64,000 nucleotides of DNA from Tabrizicola_A sp964393035 (lineage in GTDB: Bacteria; Pseudomonadota; Alphaproteobacteria; Rhodobacterales; Rhodobacteraceae), in NCBI GenBank assembly GCA_964393035.1, contig CAYMRX010000006.1, positions 1 to 64,000 on the forward strand, written 5' to 3'. The stretch's first letter is position 1. Every line of letters starts with the position of its first letter. A program made the translations under genes and the position numbers. The notes below the pieces were generated by a model. The model was not told the origin of the DNA and did not search any database. It worked only from the letters and a program-made list of their open reading frames with translations. This document shows positions 57,371-64,000 of the stretch, piece by piece.

Positions 57371-58066
57371 TTACGCGCCCAGTTGGTTGTGCTTGCGGGC
57401 AACCCAGGTCTTGGCGGTTTCCACAGCCACAGCGGCGTCGCGGCAATAGGCATCCGCACCAATGGCCTTGCCGAATTCTTCGTTCAGGGGCGCACCGCCA
57501 ACCAGAACGATGTAATCGTCGCGCAGGCCCTTTTCCTTCATCGAGTCGATCACGACCTTCATGTAGGGCATGGTGGTGGTCAGAAGGGCCGACATGCCAA
57601 GGATATCGGGCTTTTCGGTTTCCAGCGCCTCAAGATACTTTTCGACGGCGTTGTTGATGCCCAGATCAATAACCTCAAAACCAGCGCCTTCCATCATCAT
57701 CGCGACAAGGTTCTTGCCGATGTCGTGGATGTCGCCCTTGACGGTGCCGATCACCATCTTGCCCATGCGCGGTGCGCCGGTTTCGGCCAGAAGCGGCTTC
57801 AGAATGTGCATCCCGGCCTTCATGGCATTGGCGGCCAGCAGCACTTCCGGCACGAACAGGATGCCGTCGCGGAAGTCGGCGCCGACGATGGTCATGCCCG
57901 CAACCAGAGCTTTGGTCAGAACGTCATAGGGCGTCCAGCCGCGCTCGATCAGGATGTTCACACCCTCCTCGATTTCCTCCTTCAGACCGTCATAGAGGTC
58001 GTCGTGCATTTGCAGCACAAGTTCTTCGTCATTGAGTTCAGACAGGATGATTTCGTCGTCGGACAT
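57371..58066 (-). CDS. Corrinoid (B12-binding) methyl-carrier protein
   Basis: A 231-residue MtbC/MtaC/MetH-cobalamin-domain-like protein. The N-terminal four-helix cap (residues 10-95) contains FVPEVLLAANAM. The cobalamin-binding Rossmann domain has the DxHxxG ligand motif as DIHDIGKN at 112-119, plus GMSALLTTTMPYMK and LVGGAPLNEEF. It carries a methyl group between a substrate methyltransferase (MttB family) and a second methyltransferase. Neither partner is adjacent; an MttB homologue lies at 25342-26904. The start MSDDEIILSE at 58066 has GGAGCG upstream. Confidence 0.93.
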   Translation of the reverse strand: MSDDEIILSELNDEELVLQMHDDLYDGLKEEIEEGVNILIERGWTPYDVLTKALVAGMTIVGADFRDGILFVPEVLLAANAMKAGMHILKPLLAETGAPRMGKMVIGTVKGDIHDIGKNLVAMMMEGAGFEVIDLGINNAVEKYLEALETEKPDILGMSALLTTTMPYMKVVIDSMKEKGLRDDYIVLVGGAPLNEEFGKAIGADAYCRDAAVAVETAKTWVARKHNQLGA

Positions 58067-58218
58067 GATGCGCTCCTTCGGGGCTTTGTGCACGTGATGC
58101 GGTGAAAGCCGATTTGGCACTTTGCGTTTTCCGACATGCCCCAAGCGAAAGCCGACAGCAAGCGGAAAGGGCGCAGAAAGTGATTCCGAATGTTCACTTT
58201 ATGTTCTATGATTTTGCC

Positions 58219-59307
58219 ATGAAAATCGGTGATGCGACATTGAAACAAGGCCAACGCTTGCGCGCGCGGGGCGCGGCGTCGAACGCCACTGGGCGGTTTG
58301 AGGCGGCTGCGCATGTCGCTTTTGATGATGGCTGGGATTTGCCGGAAACGGAACGGCTGGTCGCGACCGAGGTGCGGCTGGAGCGCGCCCGCTCGGCGCT
58401 GGCCTATAACCGGTCGCCCGATCTGCCCTTTGACCGGTCTGTCAACCCGTATCGGGGCTGCGAACATGGGTGCATCTATTGCTTTGCCCGGCCGAGCCAT
58501 GCGTTTTTGAACCTGTCGCCGGGCTTGGATTTTGAAACCCGGCTGATCGCCCGGCCCGGTATCGGCGCGGTGCTGGAGCGGGAACTTCGGGCGAAAAACT
58601 ATCAGGTGGCGACCATTGCGATCGGCACCAATACCGACCCCTATCAACCGATCGAGGCCACGCAGCGCGTGATGCGCGAGGTGGTGGAGGTGCTGTCGGC
58701 CTTCAACCATCCTTTGGCGATCACCACCAAGGGCACGCTGATCGAACGCGACATCGACCTTTTGGCCCCGATGGCGGCCAAAGATCTGCTCAGGGTTGGA
58801 ATTTCGGCCACGACGCTGGATCCGCGCCTGTCGCGGGCGATGGAGCCGCGCTGCCCCGCGCCTGCCCGGCGCTTGGCGACGATCCGGCGTTTGACAGAGG
58901 CGGGCATCCCGGTGCGGGCCATGGTGGCGCCGGTGGTTCCGGGTCTGACGGATTCAGAACTGGAGCCGATCCTGTCGGCGGTGCAGGAGGCCGGTGCGGT
59001 GGCGGCAAGTTACATCGCCTTGCGGCTGCCGCGTGAGGTGTCGGGCCTGTTTCAGGATTGGCTGGCGGCGCAATATCCCGACCGGGCCGCCAAGGTTATG
59101 GCCCGCATCCGTGAAATGCACGGCGGGCAGGATTATGACCCCGCCTTTGGCCGCCGCATGACGGGCGAGGGCATGTGGGCCGACCTGTTGCGCCAGCGGT
59201 TTGGCAAAGCGGTGGCGCGGCTGGGGCTGGCGACGCGATTGCCGCCCCTGCGCTGCGACCTGTTCCGGCCGCCCCCGCGGCCGGGCGACCAGTTGACCCT
59301 GTTCTAG
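58219..59307 (+). CDS. PA0069-family radical SAM protein
   Basis: A 362-residue radical SAM enzyme with the 4Fe-4S motif CEHGCIYC (C81, C85, C88). The preceding FDRSVNPYRG and following FARPSHAFLNLSPGLDFE are characteristic of the PA0069/SplB-like group. The C-terminal GQDYDPAFGRRMTGEG is also conserved. Its reaction is unknown; distant similarity to spore photoproduct lyase suggests nucleic-acid repair, but that is speculative. It is divergent from the corrinoid-protein gene across about 150 bp. Confidence 0.9.
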   Translation: MKIGDATLKQGQRLRARGAASNATGRFEAAAHVAFDDGWDLPETERLVATEVRLERARSALAYNRSPDLPFDRSVNPYRGCEHGCIYCFARPSHAFLNLSPGLDFETRLIARPGIGAVLERELRAKNYQVATIAIGTNTDPYQPIEATQRVMREVVEVLSAFNHPLAITTKGTLIERDIDLLAPMAAKDLLRVGISATTLDPRLSRAMEPRCPAPARRLATIRRLTEAGIPVRAMVAPVVPGLTDSELEPILSAVQEAGAVAASYIALRLPREVSGLFQDWLAAQYPDRAAKVMARIREMHGGQDYDPAFGRRMTGEGMWADLLRQRFGKAVARLGLATRLPPLRCDLFRPPPRPGDQLTLF

Positions 59308-59708
59308 GCCGATTTCTTGCAAAACCCGGGTAGAATGCCGACGATCAGACCCTAGATGCGCCTGCTGCGCTGCTGTCGGCTGTGCCTGAGGCTGCCTCAA
59401 ACTGGTTCGGATGGCGGATGCCGTGTGGGTGGAGCGTCCCGTCATAAGAGAGGCGCGTTAAGTCCAAGGATACATTCCTTCGTCGATCTGGACGTTGCAG
59501 CCCTTAACGAAGCTATGCTACTAGTCAATATCTTTGTTCAGGTGGCGGTTCCTCGTGATGCAGAAATGAGGTCAGCACGGGGTTTTCTACTTCATAACTG
59601 TCGATGGCAGGCACTTGTGATGTCTGAGCTTTTGAGCGATAACTACTGACCATCTCAGGATCGCGATTGTGTTTGCGACAATTTATCTTATAAGCTGAGG
59701 TTGAGAGT
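59308..59708. other. Transition to an AT-richer island, no gene seen
   Basis: 401 bp in which composition shifts from the GC-rich host pattern to AT-richer DNA. One short plus-strand frame (59356-59649) has no recognisable features. I searched by eye for a JUMPstart/ops-like element of RfaH-controlled operons and found no convincing match. It probably contains the promoter of the polysaccharide genes that follow. Confidence 0.5.
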
Positions 59709-60830
59709 ATGGTGCAATATCTTTGGCTAACAAAGTTGCCATTTTTGACGGCCTTTTCCGTTAACCTATTGCTCTGTATCGCGCTTGTTCGCTTTTCTCA
59801 GGTTCTCACGAGGCTCACCCGCTCTCATGATTTGTCGTCTGTACATGCGGCGCATACGAAGCCAATCCTAAGATTGACTGACGTAGCAATCTTGGGATCA
59901 ATGTGTCTGACGGTTAGCGGCTATGGATTGAATGGTAGTGCGCTAAGGATGCTGCTCCTTGCGTGCTTGCTGGTCTTTGTTTTCGACCTACTTGAAGACA
60001 TTGGTGCCCATCAGCCACCTGCAAGAAGGTTGATCGCTTCAATCATTTTAGGTGCAATCTATATTGCTCTTGCTGAATCGTACTTGTCTGATTCAGTAAT
60101 GTTCTGGCTGCAACCGCTTTTTGACTATTGGTTTATTGCGATTCCATTCACACTGTTTGTTGCCGCGGGTTTGGTAAATGCGTTTAATTTGATAGATGGG
60201 TTGAATGGGTTAACCGGCTTTAAAAATCTCACGGCATGCACAGGCACCTCCGCGATCGTATGCACGGTCGATTTCAAGGACATCGTATTCTCATGTGTGA
60301 TTCTTTCCGCTGCGGTAATTGACTTTATGTTTGTTAACTTTCCTTATGGAAAGCTGTTTTTGGGTGGTGCTGGCGTATATTCAACTGAGTTTATCCTGTC
60401 TTGCCTTTCGTTGGCAACGCTCAATACGGCCCCGATGGTGCTGCCTTGGGCGTTGTTCATGGTGTTTTCCTGGCCAATCGTAGACACGATATTTGCCATT
60501 TTTAAACACATCCAATCGGGTCGCCCCGTTGGGCAATCTGATCGTCTGCATTTTCACCGGGTTGTGAGGCGAATCATTGCGATTAGCCCGCTCGACCGCA
60601 AGGGGTTGAGGTATTCAAGTCCGACAGCAACGATAATGATCCTTCCGCTTATGGTGACGCCACCCATCTTCGGGGTATTTACGGGAGGGCAAAATTCTTT
60701 GTGTCTGATAATGTTTTTGACGATTTTTATCACATCCTCAGTGGCTCATGCTTCCTTGGCGAGATTTCCGTTCCATTTTAAACGTGAATTTGTAGCGCCC
60801 AAGAGGGTCGTATGGCGTGTGGTCAAATGA
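59709..60830 (+). CDS. WecA/MraY-like glycosyl-1-phosphate transferase, altered active site
   Basis: A 373-residue polytopic membrane protein of the polyprenyl-phosphate N-acetylhexosamine-1-phosphate transferase family, with about ten hydrophobic segments. NAFNLIDGLNGLTGF and SDRLHFHRVVRR are conserved. Two acidic sites differ from the canonical pattern seen in MraY of this same window. The DD motif reads LLEDIG, and the FxGD motif reads FLGGAGVY, with Gly (GGT, 60366-60368) in place of the catalytic Asp. The gene is AT-rich with foreign-looking codon use and overlaps the NusG-like gene by 4 bp. It may start O-antigen or exopolysaccharide synthesis, or be inactive. Confidence 0.82.
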   Translation: MVQYLWLTKLPFLTAFSVNLLLCIALVRFSQVLTRLTRSHDLSSVHAAHTKPILRLTDVAILGSMCLTVSGYGLNGSALRMLLLACLLVFVFDLLEDIGAHQPPARRLIASIILGAIYIALAESYLSDSVMFWLQPLFDYWFIAIPFTLFVAAGLVNAFNLIDGLNGLTGFKNLTACTGTSAIVCTVDFKDIVFSCVILSAAVIDFMFVNFPYGKLFLGGAGVYSTEFILSCLSLATLNTAPMVLPWALFMVFSWPIVDTIFAIFKHIQSGRPVGQSDRLHFHRVVRRIIAISPLDRKGLRYSSPTATIMILPLMVTPPIFGVFTGGQNSLCLIMFLTIFITSSVAHASLARFPFHFKREFVAPKRVVWRVVK

Positions 60831-61357
60831 CGAATGTTGATTGCTCCGGCGCGGAGCCAGCTTGGTTCGCAGTGCAGCTGAAACCTAATTCATTCCGCAT
60901 AGCGGAAAGGTCTCTGCTGCGGCAGAACTTTGTGTTCTGTTGCCCCAAAATCAAGAAAATGACTGTAAAATTTGGAAAACCAAGGGTGCAAATATCAGCG
61001 CTTTTCTCTGGATATATGTTCATCCAGGTTGACAAGCCAAATTTCAACTGGAGGTCAATATCAAGCACATACGGTGTGTCGCGTGTAATCACGAATAGCC
61101 TTGGTGCTCCTTCATACTTGCCTAGTGCATTTATTAAAGGTTTGCTGAAACGATGCGACGCAGAAGGATATATACTTCCTCCGGAAATTCTCTCAGAGGG
61201 AGACAGTGTACGATTCGCGCAAGGCGCCTTGAGCCAGTTTATCGCCAAAGTCGAAAGAGTGGATGAGAATAAACGAATCTGGCTCTTGCTAGACATTCTT
61301 GGCGGTGCAAGGGAAGTCGAGGCGAAGATCGAAGATCTAGTTAAGGAATATGAATAA
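60827..61357 (+). CDS. NusG/RfaH-like specialised antitermination factor
   Basis: About 176 residues. The NGN domain is seen in PAWFAVQLKPNSFRIAERSLLRQNF and ALFSGYMFIQVD. A C-terminal KOW-like domain reads ILSEGDSVRFAQGALSQFIAKVERVDENKRIWLLLDILGG. It is a NusG paralogue, like RfaH, UpxY or TaA, which promotes read-through of long polysaccharide operons. The ATG at 60827 overlaps the glycosyltransferase TGA by 4 bp; Met at 60812 is an alternative. The expected downstream operon is absent, replaced by insertion sequences. Confidence 0.82.
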   Translation: MTNVDCSGAEPAWFAVQLKPNSFRIAERSLLRQNFVFCCPKIKKMTVKFGKPRVQISALFSGYMFIQVDKPNFNWRSISSTYGVSRVITNSLGAPSYLPSAFIKGLLKRCDAEGYILPPEILSEGDSVRFAQGALSQFIAKVERVDENKRIWLLLDILGGAREVEAKIEDLVKEYE

Positions 61358-61436
61358 TCTACCGGGTGAACATGATTTCATCATTCTGGCAAAACCGGAA
61401 TATTTGCCTTGGAGGGCCTGACGTTGCCCCCGACTT

Positions 61437-61813
61437 TTATCCAGCGTGAGCGAGACTCCGTGTTTGAGTTTTGCCTGCTTTGGCGGGTTGGGCAACGGGG
61501 GCTGGCGCGGAGCTTTGCGGGTTGCGCAGCGTCAGGCCCCGTTGCCGAGTGAAGGTCTGGGCGAACTCGGCAGGCGTCTGCCAGCCGAGGCGGGGGCGTT
61601 CGGTGTTGTAGTCCGTGTGCCAGACCGCGAGCGTGGCGCGGGCATGGGGCCGCGACGGGAACAGGGTTTCGTTCAAGAGTTCGTCACGCAGGTGGCCGTT
61701 GAAGCTCTCCACAAATCCGTTCTGTATCGGCTTGCCTGGCACGATGTAGTGCCATTCGATCTTGTGCTCGGCACACCACTTCAGGATCGCGTTCGAAGTC
61801 AGTTCGGTGCCAT
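61437..61813 (-). pseudogene. IS3-family transposase (OrfB) 3' fragment
   Basis: The C-terminal part of an IS3-family integrase-type transposase: GTELTSNAILKWCAEHKIEWHY, PGKPIQNGFVESFNGHLRDELLN and YNTERPRLGWQTPAEF, with the catalytic Glu in FVESFNG. The fragment breaks at GTELT, where relatives read SDNGTELT; the flanking DNA from 61814 on belongs to an IS110 element. The element end looks like TGACGTTGCCCCCGAC at 61419, close to the stop codon. Non-functional. Confidence 0.85.
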
Positions 61814-61841
61814 AGCATGTTGGGAATGAAGCGCTGTTGAA

Positions 61842-61943
61842 GGTTATGGCCGCCTGCGCAGCCTCCAAAATTGCGCAGCAGGCGGCCATAACCGGGTCTC
61901 AGGTCTCTATGGTGGTTTTGCGAACCACACCACAGAGGAGACC
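61842..61943 (+). ncRNA. Structured IS110 leader, candidate bridge RNA region
   Basis: Two strong stem-loops occur just before and over the transposase start. GGTTATGGCCGCCTGCGCA pairs with TGCGCAGCAGGCGGCCATAA (61842-61893). The second is GGTCTC/GAGACC enclosing GTGGTT/AACCAC (61902-61943). IS110-group elements encode a bridge RNA in the non-coding left end; whether this leader is one is untested. Confidence 0.35.
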
Positions 61944-62979
61944 GGCCATAGCCAAGGTTGAGCATACTTCGGATGCCCGTGTTCTGGTAGGCATCGACAT
62001 TTCCAAACATCGGCACGAGGTGCTGATTGCCGTTCCCGGCAAGACGCGCCGGTGGCGCCTGACGATTACAAACTGCACCGAGGATTTCGTTCGCTTGATC
62101 GCGATCTTGCGGGAATACGGATTGCCGGTTCGGATCGGCTTCGAGGCGACCGGCAATTATCATCGCGTGCTGATGTATCATCTCGGCGTTGCCGGGTTCG
62201 ATTTGAAGCTCGTGTCTTCGGTCGCATTGGCCCGCACGCGAGAGGCTCTGCACAATAGCTGGGACAAGAACGACCCCAAAGATGCCCAAGTCATTTTGCA
62301 CATGCTGCAGATCGGCGCTGTGCAGATCTTCCAAGACCCGCTGGTGGCTGGCACGAATGACATTCAGGAACTGTCAAAGACACATGATGTCGTGTCGCGG
62401 GCCAAGACTGAGCTTTGGCACCGCATCCTGACCCACTATCTGCCGCGCTACTTTCCAGAAGCCGACCGTTTCCATCGCGGCTCGCGCACCGATTGGTTCC
62501 TGGCTTTCCTCGAGATGTTCCCCTCTCCGCACATGATATCTGCCCTGACCAAGGAGGTGTTCACCAACGCGGCATGGGAGGTGGTTGGGCGCAAGGTCGA
62601 GAAGACCCTCATGTTGTCAGATATTTACGAGACGGCAAAGACCTCAGCAGGATTGCCTGTTTTGTCGGGTTCAGATGCCATCCGAATGTTTCGCATGATG
62701 CTGGCCGAGGGCAGAAGCCTGATCCGTCAGCGTAACGCCATCGAAGATCGGGCCGTCGAACTGCTGGGCGACCGGCCAGATTATCAACTGCTGCGCACGA
62801 TCCCCGGCATCGGGCCAATCAATGCTCTGACCATTCTGGCCGAGACCGGCGAGGCGATGTATCGCGATGCTGGCATGAATGCGCCGGAAATCGAGGCCAA
62901 GGTGCTGGAAGTTCTGGGCGTCGCAACCGTGGGGAAAAGGGCCTGCCCCCTCATCCGCCGCGACAGGGGCAACGTTTGA
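61909..62979 (+). pseudogene. IS110-family transposase, C-terminally truncated
   Basis: About 356 residues. The N-terminal DEDD_Tnp_IS110 domain starts VLVGIDISKHRHEVLIAV (first Asp), with GFEATGNYHRVL and the KNDPKDAQVILHML motif. The beginning of the Transposase_20 domain follows (LLRTIPGIGPINALTILAETGE). The usual remainder of that domain, with its catalytic Ser motif and the terminal KRGN-like segment, is absent. Instead unrelated sequence follows AETGEAMYRDAG and the frame ends. The element should be inactive unless complemented. Met at 61909 is used as start. Confidence 0.82.
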
Positions 62980-63336
62980 GACGCTGCGGACGCGAATTTG
63001 CGAATGCGCCATCCCGAAGGGATCAATGTTCCGGCCAGAGACTTGTACATCTCGCGGTGCTCTGCTTACGTGTGACTTTGCGATTTTCCCTAATTTCCAG
63101 TGTGTTGACTGGCAACCTGTTTACAAGCGCCGCCTCAAAGATTACACAGTACAATAATGAACGAGTTGTTGATGCGAGACGACCGAAGAGCACTGAGCGA
63201 GGCAGTGCTGGTGCGGTAGCCATGGCCGAGAGCGGTTGCGGCAGACGTAACCGTCCAGAAGTTGCTTCATGCTGCTGCGTATTCTTTCTTAAAGCCCATC
63301 CTTGAGCTCGTGGCTCTCGCGAGCCGCCTCAATGTC
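62980..63336. other. Stretch between insertion-sequence remnants
   Basis: 357 bp with no recognisable gene or transposase motif on either strand. It may be decayed IS110 right-end sequence or original host DNA. The boundary on the right is the IS3-type end TGAGCCCCCCGAAAATCGG at 63337. Confidence 0.45.
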
Positions 63337-64000
63337 TGAGCCCCCCGAAAATCGGACAGTGACGGAAGCTATGAGCTGACGTCTTGCCCCGCCTACCAAC
63401 TTTGGACCATCTGAAGCCGAAGTTTCCGGCCTTGGTCACGGCGGCGGGCTGGTGGCGCCGTCGGGAAAGTGCAGCACGCTCGGGACGTTGTAGTCGATAG
63501 CGCTGTGCAGTCGATCGTTGTTGTAGTGTCTGCGCCAATCCTCCAGCTTTCAGCCGCATCTGCAAGGCTCATGAACCAGTGAGCGTTCAGGCATTCAGAC
63601 CGCAGCTTGCTGTTGAAAGCCTCGATGAAGCCGTTGTCCGTCGGTTTGCCGGGCCGGGAGAAGTCGAGCGTGACCTGCTTTGCATAGGCCCACAGATCAA
63701 GGTCGCGCGAGATGAATTCGCTGCCATTGTCGGCCCAAATCGTCTTTGGGTAACCGACCGTGGTGCAGATCCGTTCCAGCGTTTGAACCACACATCCGTC
63801 GCCGGACAATAGCGGGAATGGGGGGGGGGCGGCGATGGTCAAGATTCGCAGCTTTTTGCCCAAGGCCAGTTGGTCGTGAACAAAATACATCGCCCATACA
63901 TCGTTTGGCCCGACGGCTTATTGGCGATCATCGCGCAGTTTGGCCTTCACCCGCCGCTTCGGCGTCTTGTTCCTCAACTGCTGGCCTAACGCTCTGTAAA
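63337..64000 (-). mobile_element. Partial IS3-family element running off the window
   Basis: The element end is TGAGCCCCCCGAAAATCGGA at 63337-63356, with the TGA start and C-rich pattern of IS3-family terminal repeats. The transposase pseudogene fills 63436-64000 on the minus strand and continues past the window edge. This element differs from the IS3 remnant at 61419-61813. Confidence 0.7.
63436..64000 (-). pseudogene. IS3-family transposase (OrfB), multiply decayed
   Basis: The rve integrase core is recognisable: LRNKTPKRRVKAKLRDD, VGPNDVWAM-FVHDQLALGKKLR, DNGSEFISRDLDLWAYA, SRPGKPTDNGFIEAFN and, in another frame, WRRHYNNDRLHSAIDYNVP. Defects are an in-frame TAA at 63918-63920, Tyr instead of the first catalytic Asp (WAMYFVHD where relatives have WAMDFVHD), a scrambled stretch after KKLRIL, and a one-base deletion near 63553 that shifts the frame before WRRHYNN. 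Relics of the second Asp and the Glu remain. The 5' end lies beyond the window. Confidence 0.85.

Larger units (their letters stand above)
61814..62979 (+). mobile_element. Truncated IS110-family element
   Basis: The element interrupts the IS3 remnant at 61813/61814 and carries a DEDD-type transposase gene at 61909-62979. Its left part is a structured leader (61842-61943). The right boundary is uncertain because the transposase C-terminus is missing; the following 350 bp hold no recognisable remainder. IS110 elements have no terminal inverted repeats, so the ends cannot be placed by symmetry. Confidence 0.7.

Noticed and set aside
56207..58105. Plus-strand frame of 632 residues opposite the FAD oxidase, DUF1638 and corrinoid genes
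   Set aside because: Runs antisense to genes with clear motifs (DIHDIG, GEHGVGFGK) and lacks any recognisable feature.
59356..59649. 97-residue plus-strand frame before the polysaccharide genes
   Set aside because: No family signature, no clear ribosome binding site, and composition changes mid-frame. Left as intergenic.
59308..59708. JUMPstart/ops element for the RfaH-like factor
   Set aside because: No sequence close to the known ops GGCGGTAGC core at a sensible position. A vague GGTGGCGGTT near 59541 is not sufficient.

Overview
The window is a chromosomal segment of an alphaproteobacterium, most likely a member of Rhodobacterales/Rhodobacteraceae. This rests on recognised gene families and gene order, not on a database search. 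The evidence is GC-rich codon use, a complete dcw division and cell-wall cluster running into ftsZ-lpxC-bamD-recN, a hisD/UPF0262/phosphatase/infA/maf/RNase G/yacG gene string, a DUF1127 gene followed by CcsR ('cuckoo') RNA hairpins, a non-pyrrolysine MttB homologue and a corrinoid protein with a DUF1638 partner.

Layout. 1-1600: low-complexity contig edge, an intact tRNA-Phe, and a perfect 417-bp tandem duplication carrying two 3'-degenerate tRNA-Phe copies. 1701-11737 (mostly minus strand): the yacG/rng/maf/infA and phosphatase/UPF0262/hisD string, interrupted by accessory genes (nitrilase plus GNAT pair, SnoaL-like protein, SDR with divergent HxlR regulator, transglutaminase-like peptidase, and an Asp/Gly-rich secreted protein with two in-frame stops). 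11945-20171: GlxA-type regulator, metG, aldo/keto reductase, two overlapping lipoprotein genes, XRE regulator divergent from a fatty-acid desaturase, Nudix, DUF983. 20376-25227: EF-hand protein followed by ECF sigma, putative anti-sigma and metal-sensor genes, then a PleD-like diguanylate cyclase, DUF3572 and a HAD phosphatase. 25342-30753: MttB homologue, BenE transporter, eight-hairpin CcsR-like RNA array with its DUF1127 gene, Mrp/ApbC, VOC protein.

31419-54570 is one long plus-strand block: mraZ, rsmH, ftsL, ftsI, murE, murF, mraY, murD, ftsW, murG, murC, murB, ddl, ftsQ, ftsA, ftsZ, lpxC, bamD, recN. It supplies peptidoglycan precursor synthesis, divisome assembly, lipid A commitment and outer-membrane assembly. 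Upstream of mraZ lie 10-bp-phased repeats that look like MraZ operators, and a 33-bp palindrome.

54630-58066 (minus strand) is a corrinoid/one-carbon-type locus: corrinoid protein, small membrane protein, DUF1638, FAD-linked oxidase, NTF2-like protein. A radical SAM protein follows on the plus strand. From about 59.3 kb base composition becomes AT-richer. The stretch holds a WecA/MraY-like glycosyl-1-phosphate transferase with altered catalytic motifs and a NusG/RfaH-like paralogue, the start of a polysaccharide locus. It is cut off by insertion-sequence wreckage: an IS3 remnant split by a C-terminally truncated IS110 element, and a second decayed IS3 transposase running off the window end.

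The most interesting signals are the enlarged CcsR-like hairpin array, the tRNA-Phe amplification, two families of dispersed palindromes placed right after stop codons, the MraZ-box arrays, the doubled stop codon in the Asp-rich gene, and a structured leader on the IS110 element that could encode a bridge RNA.
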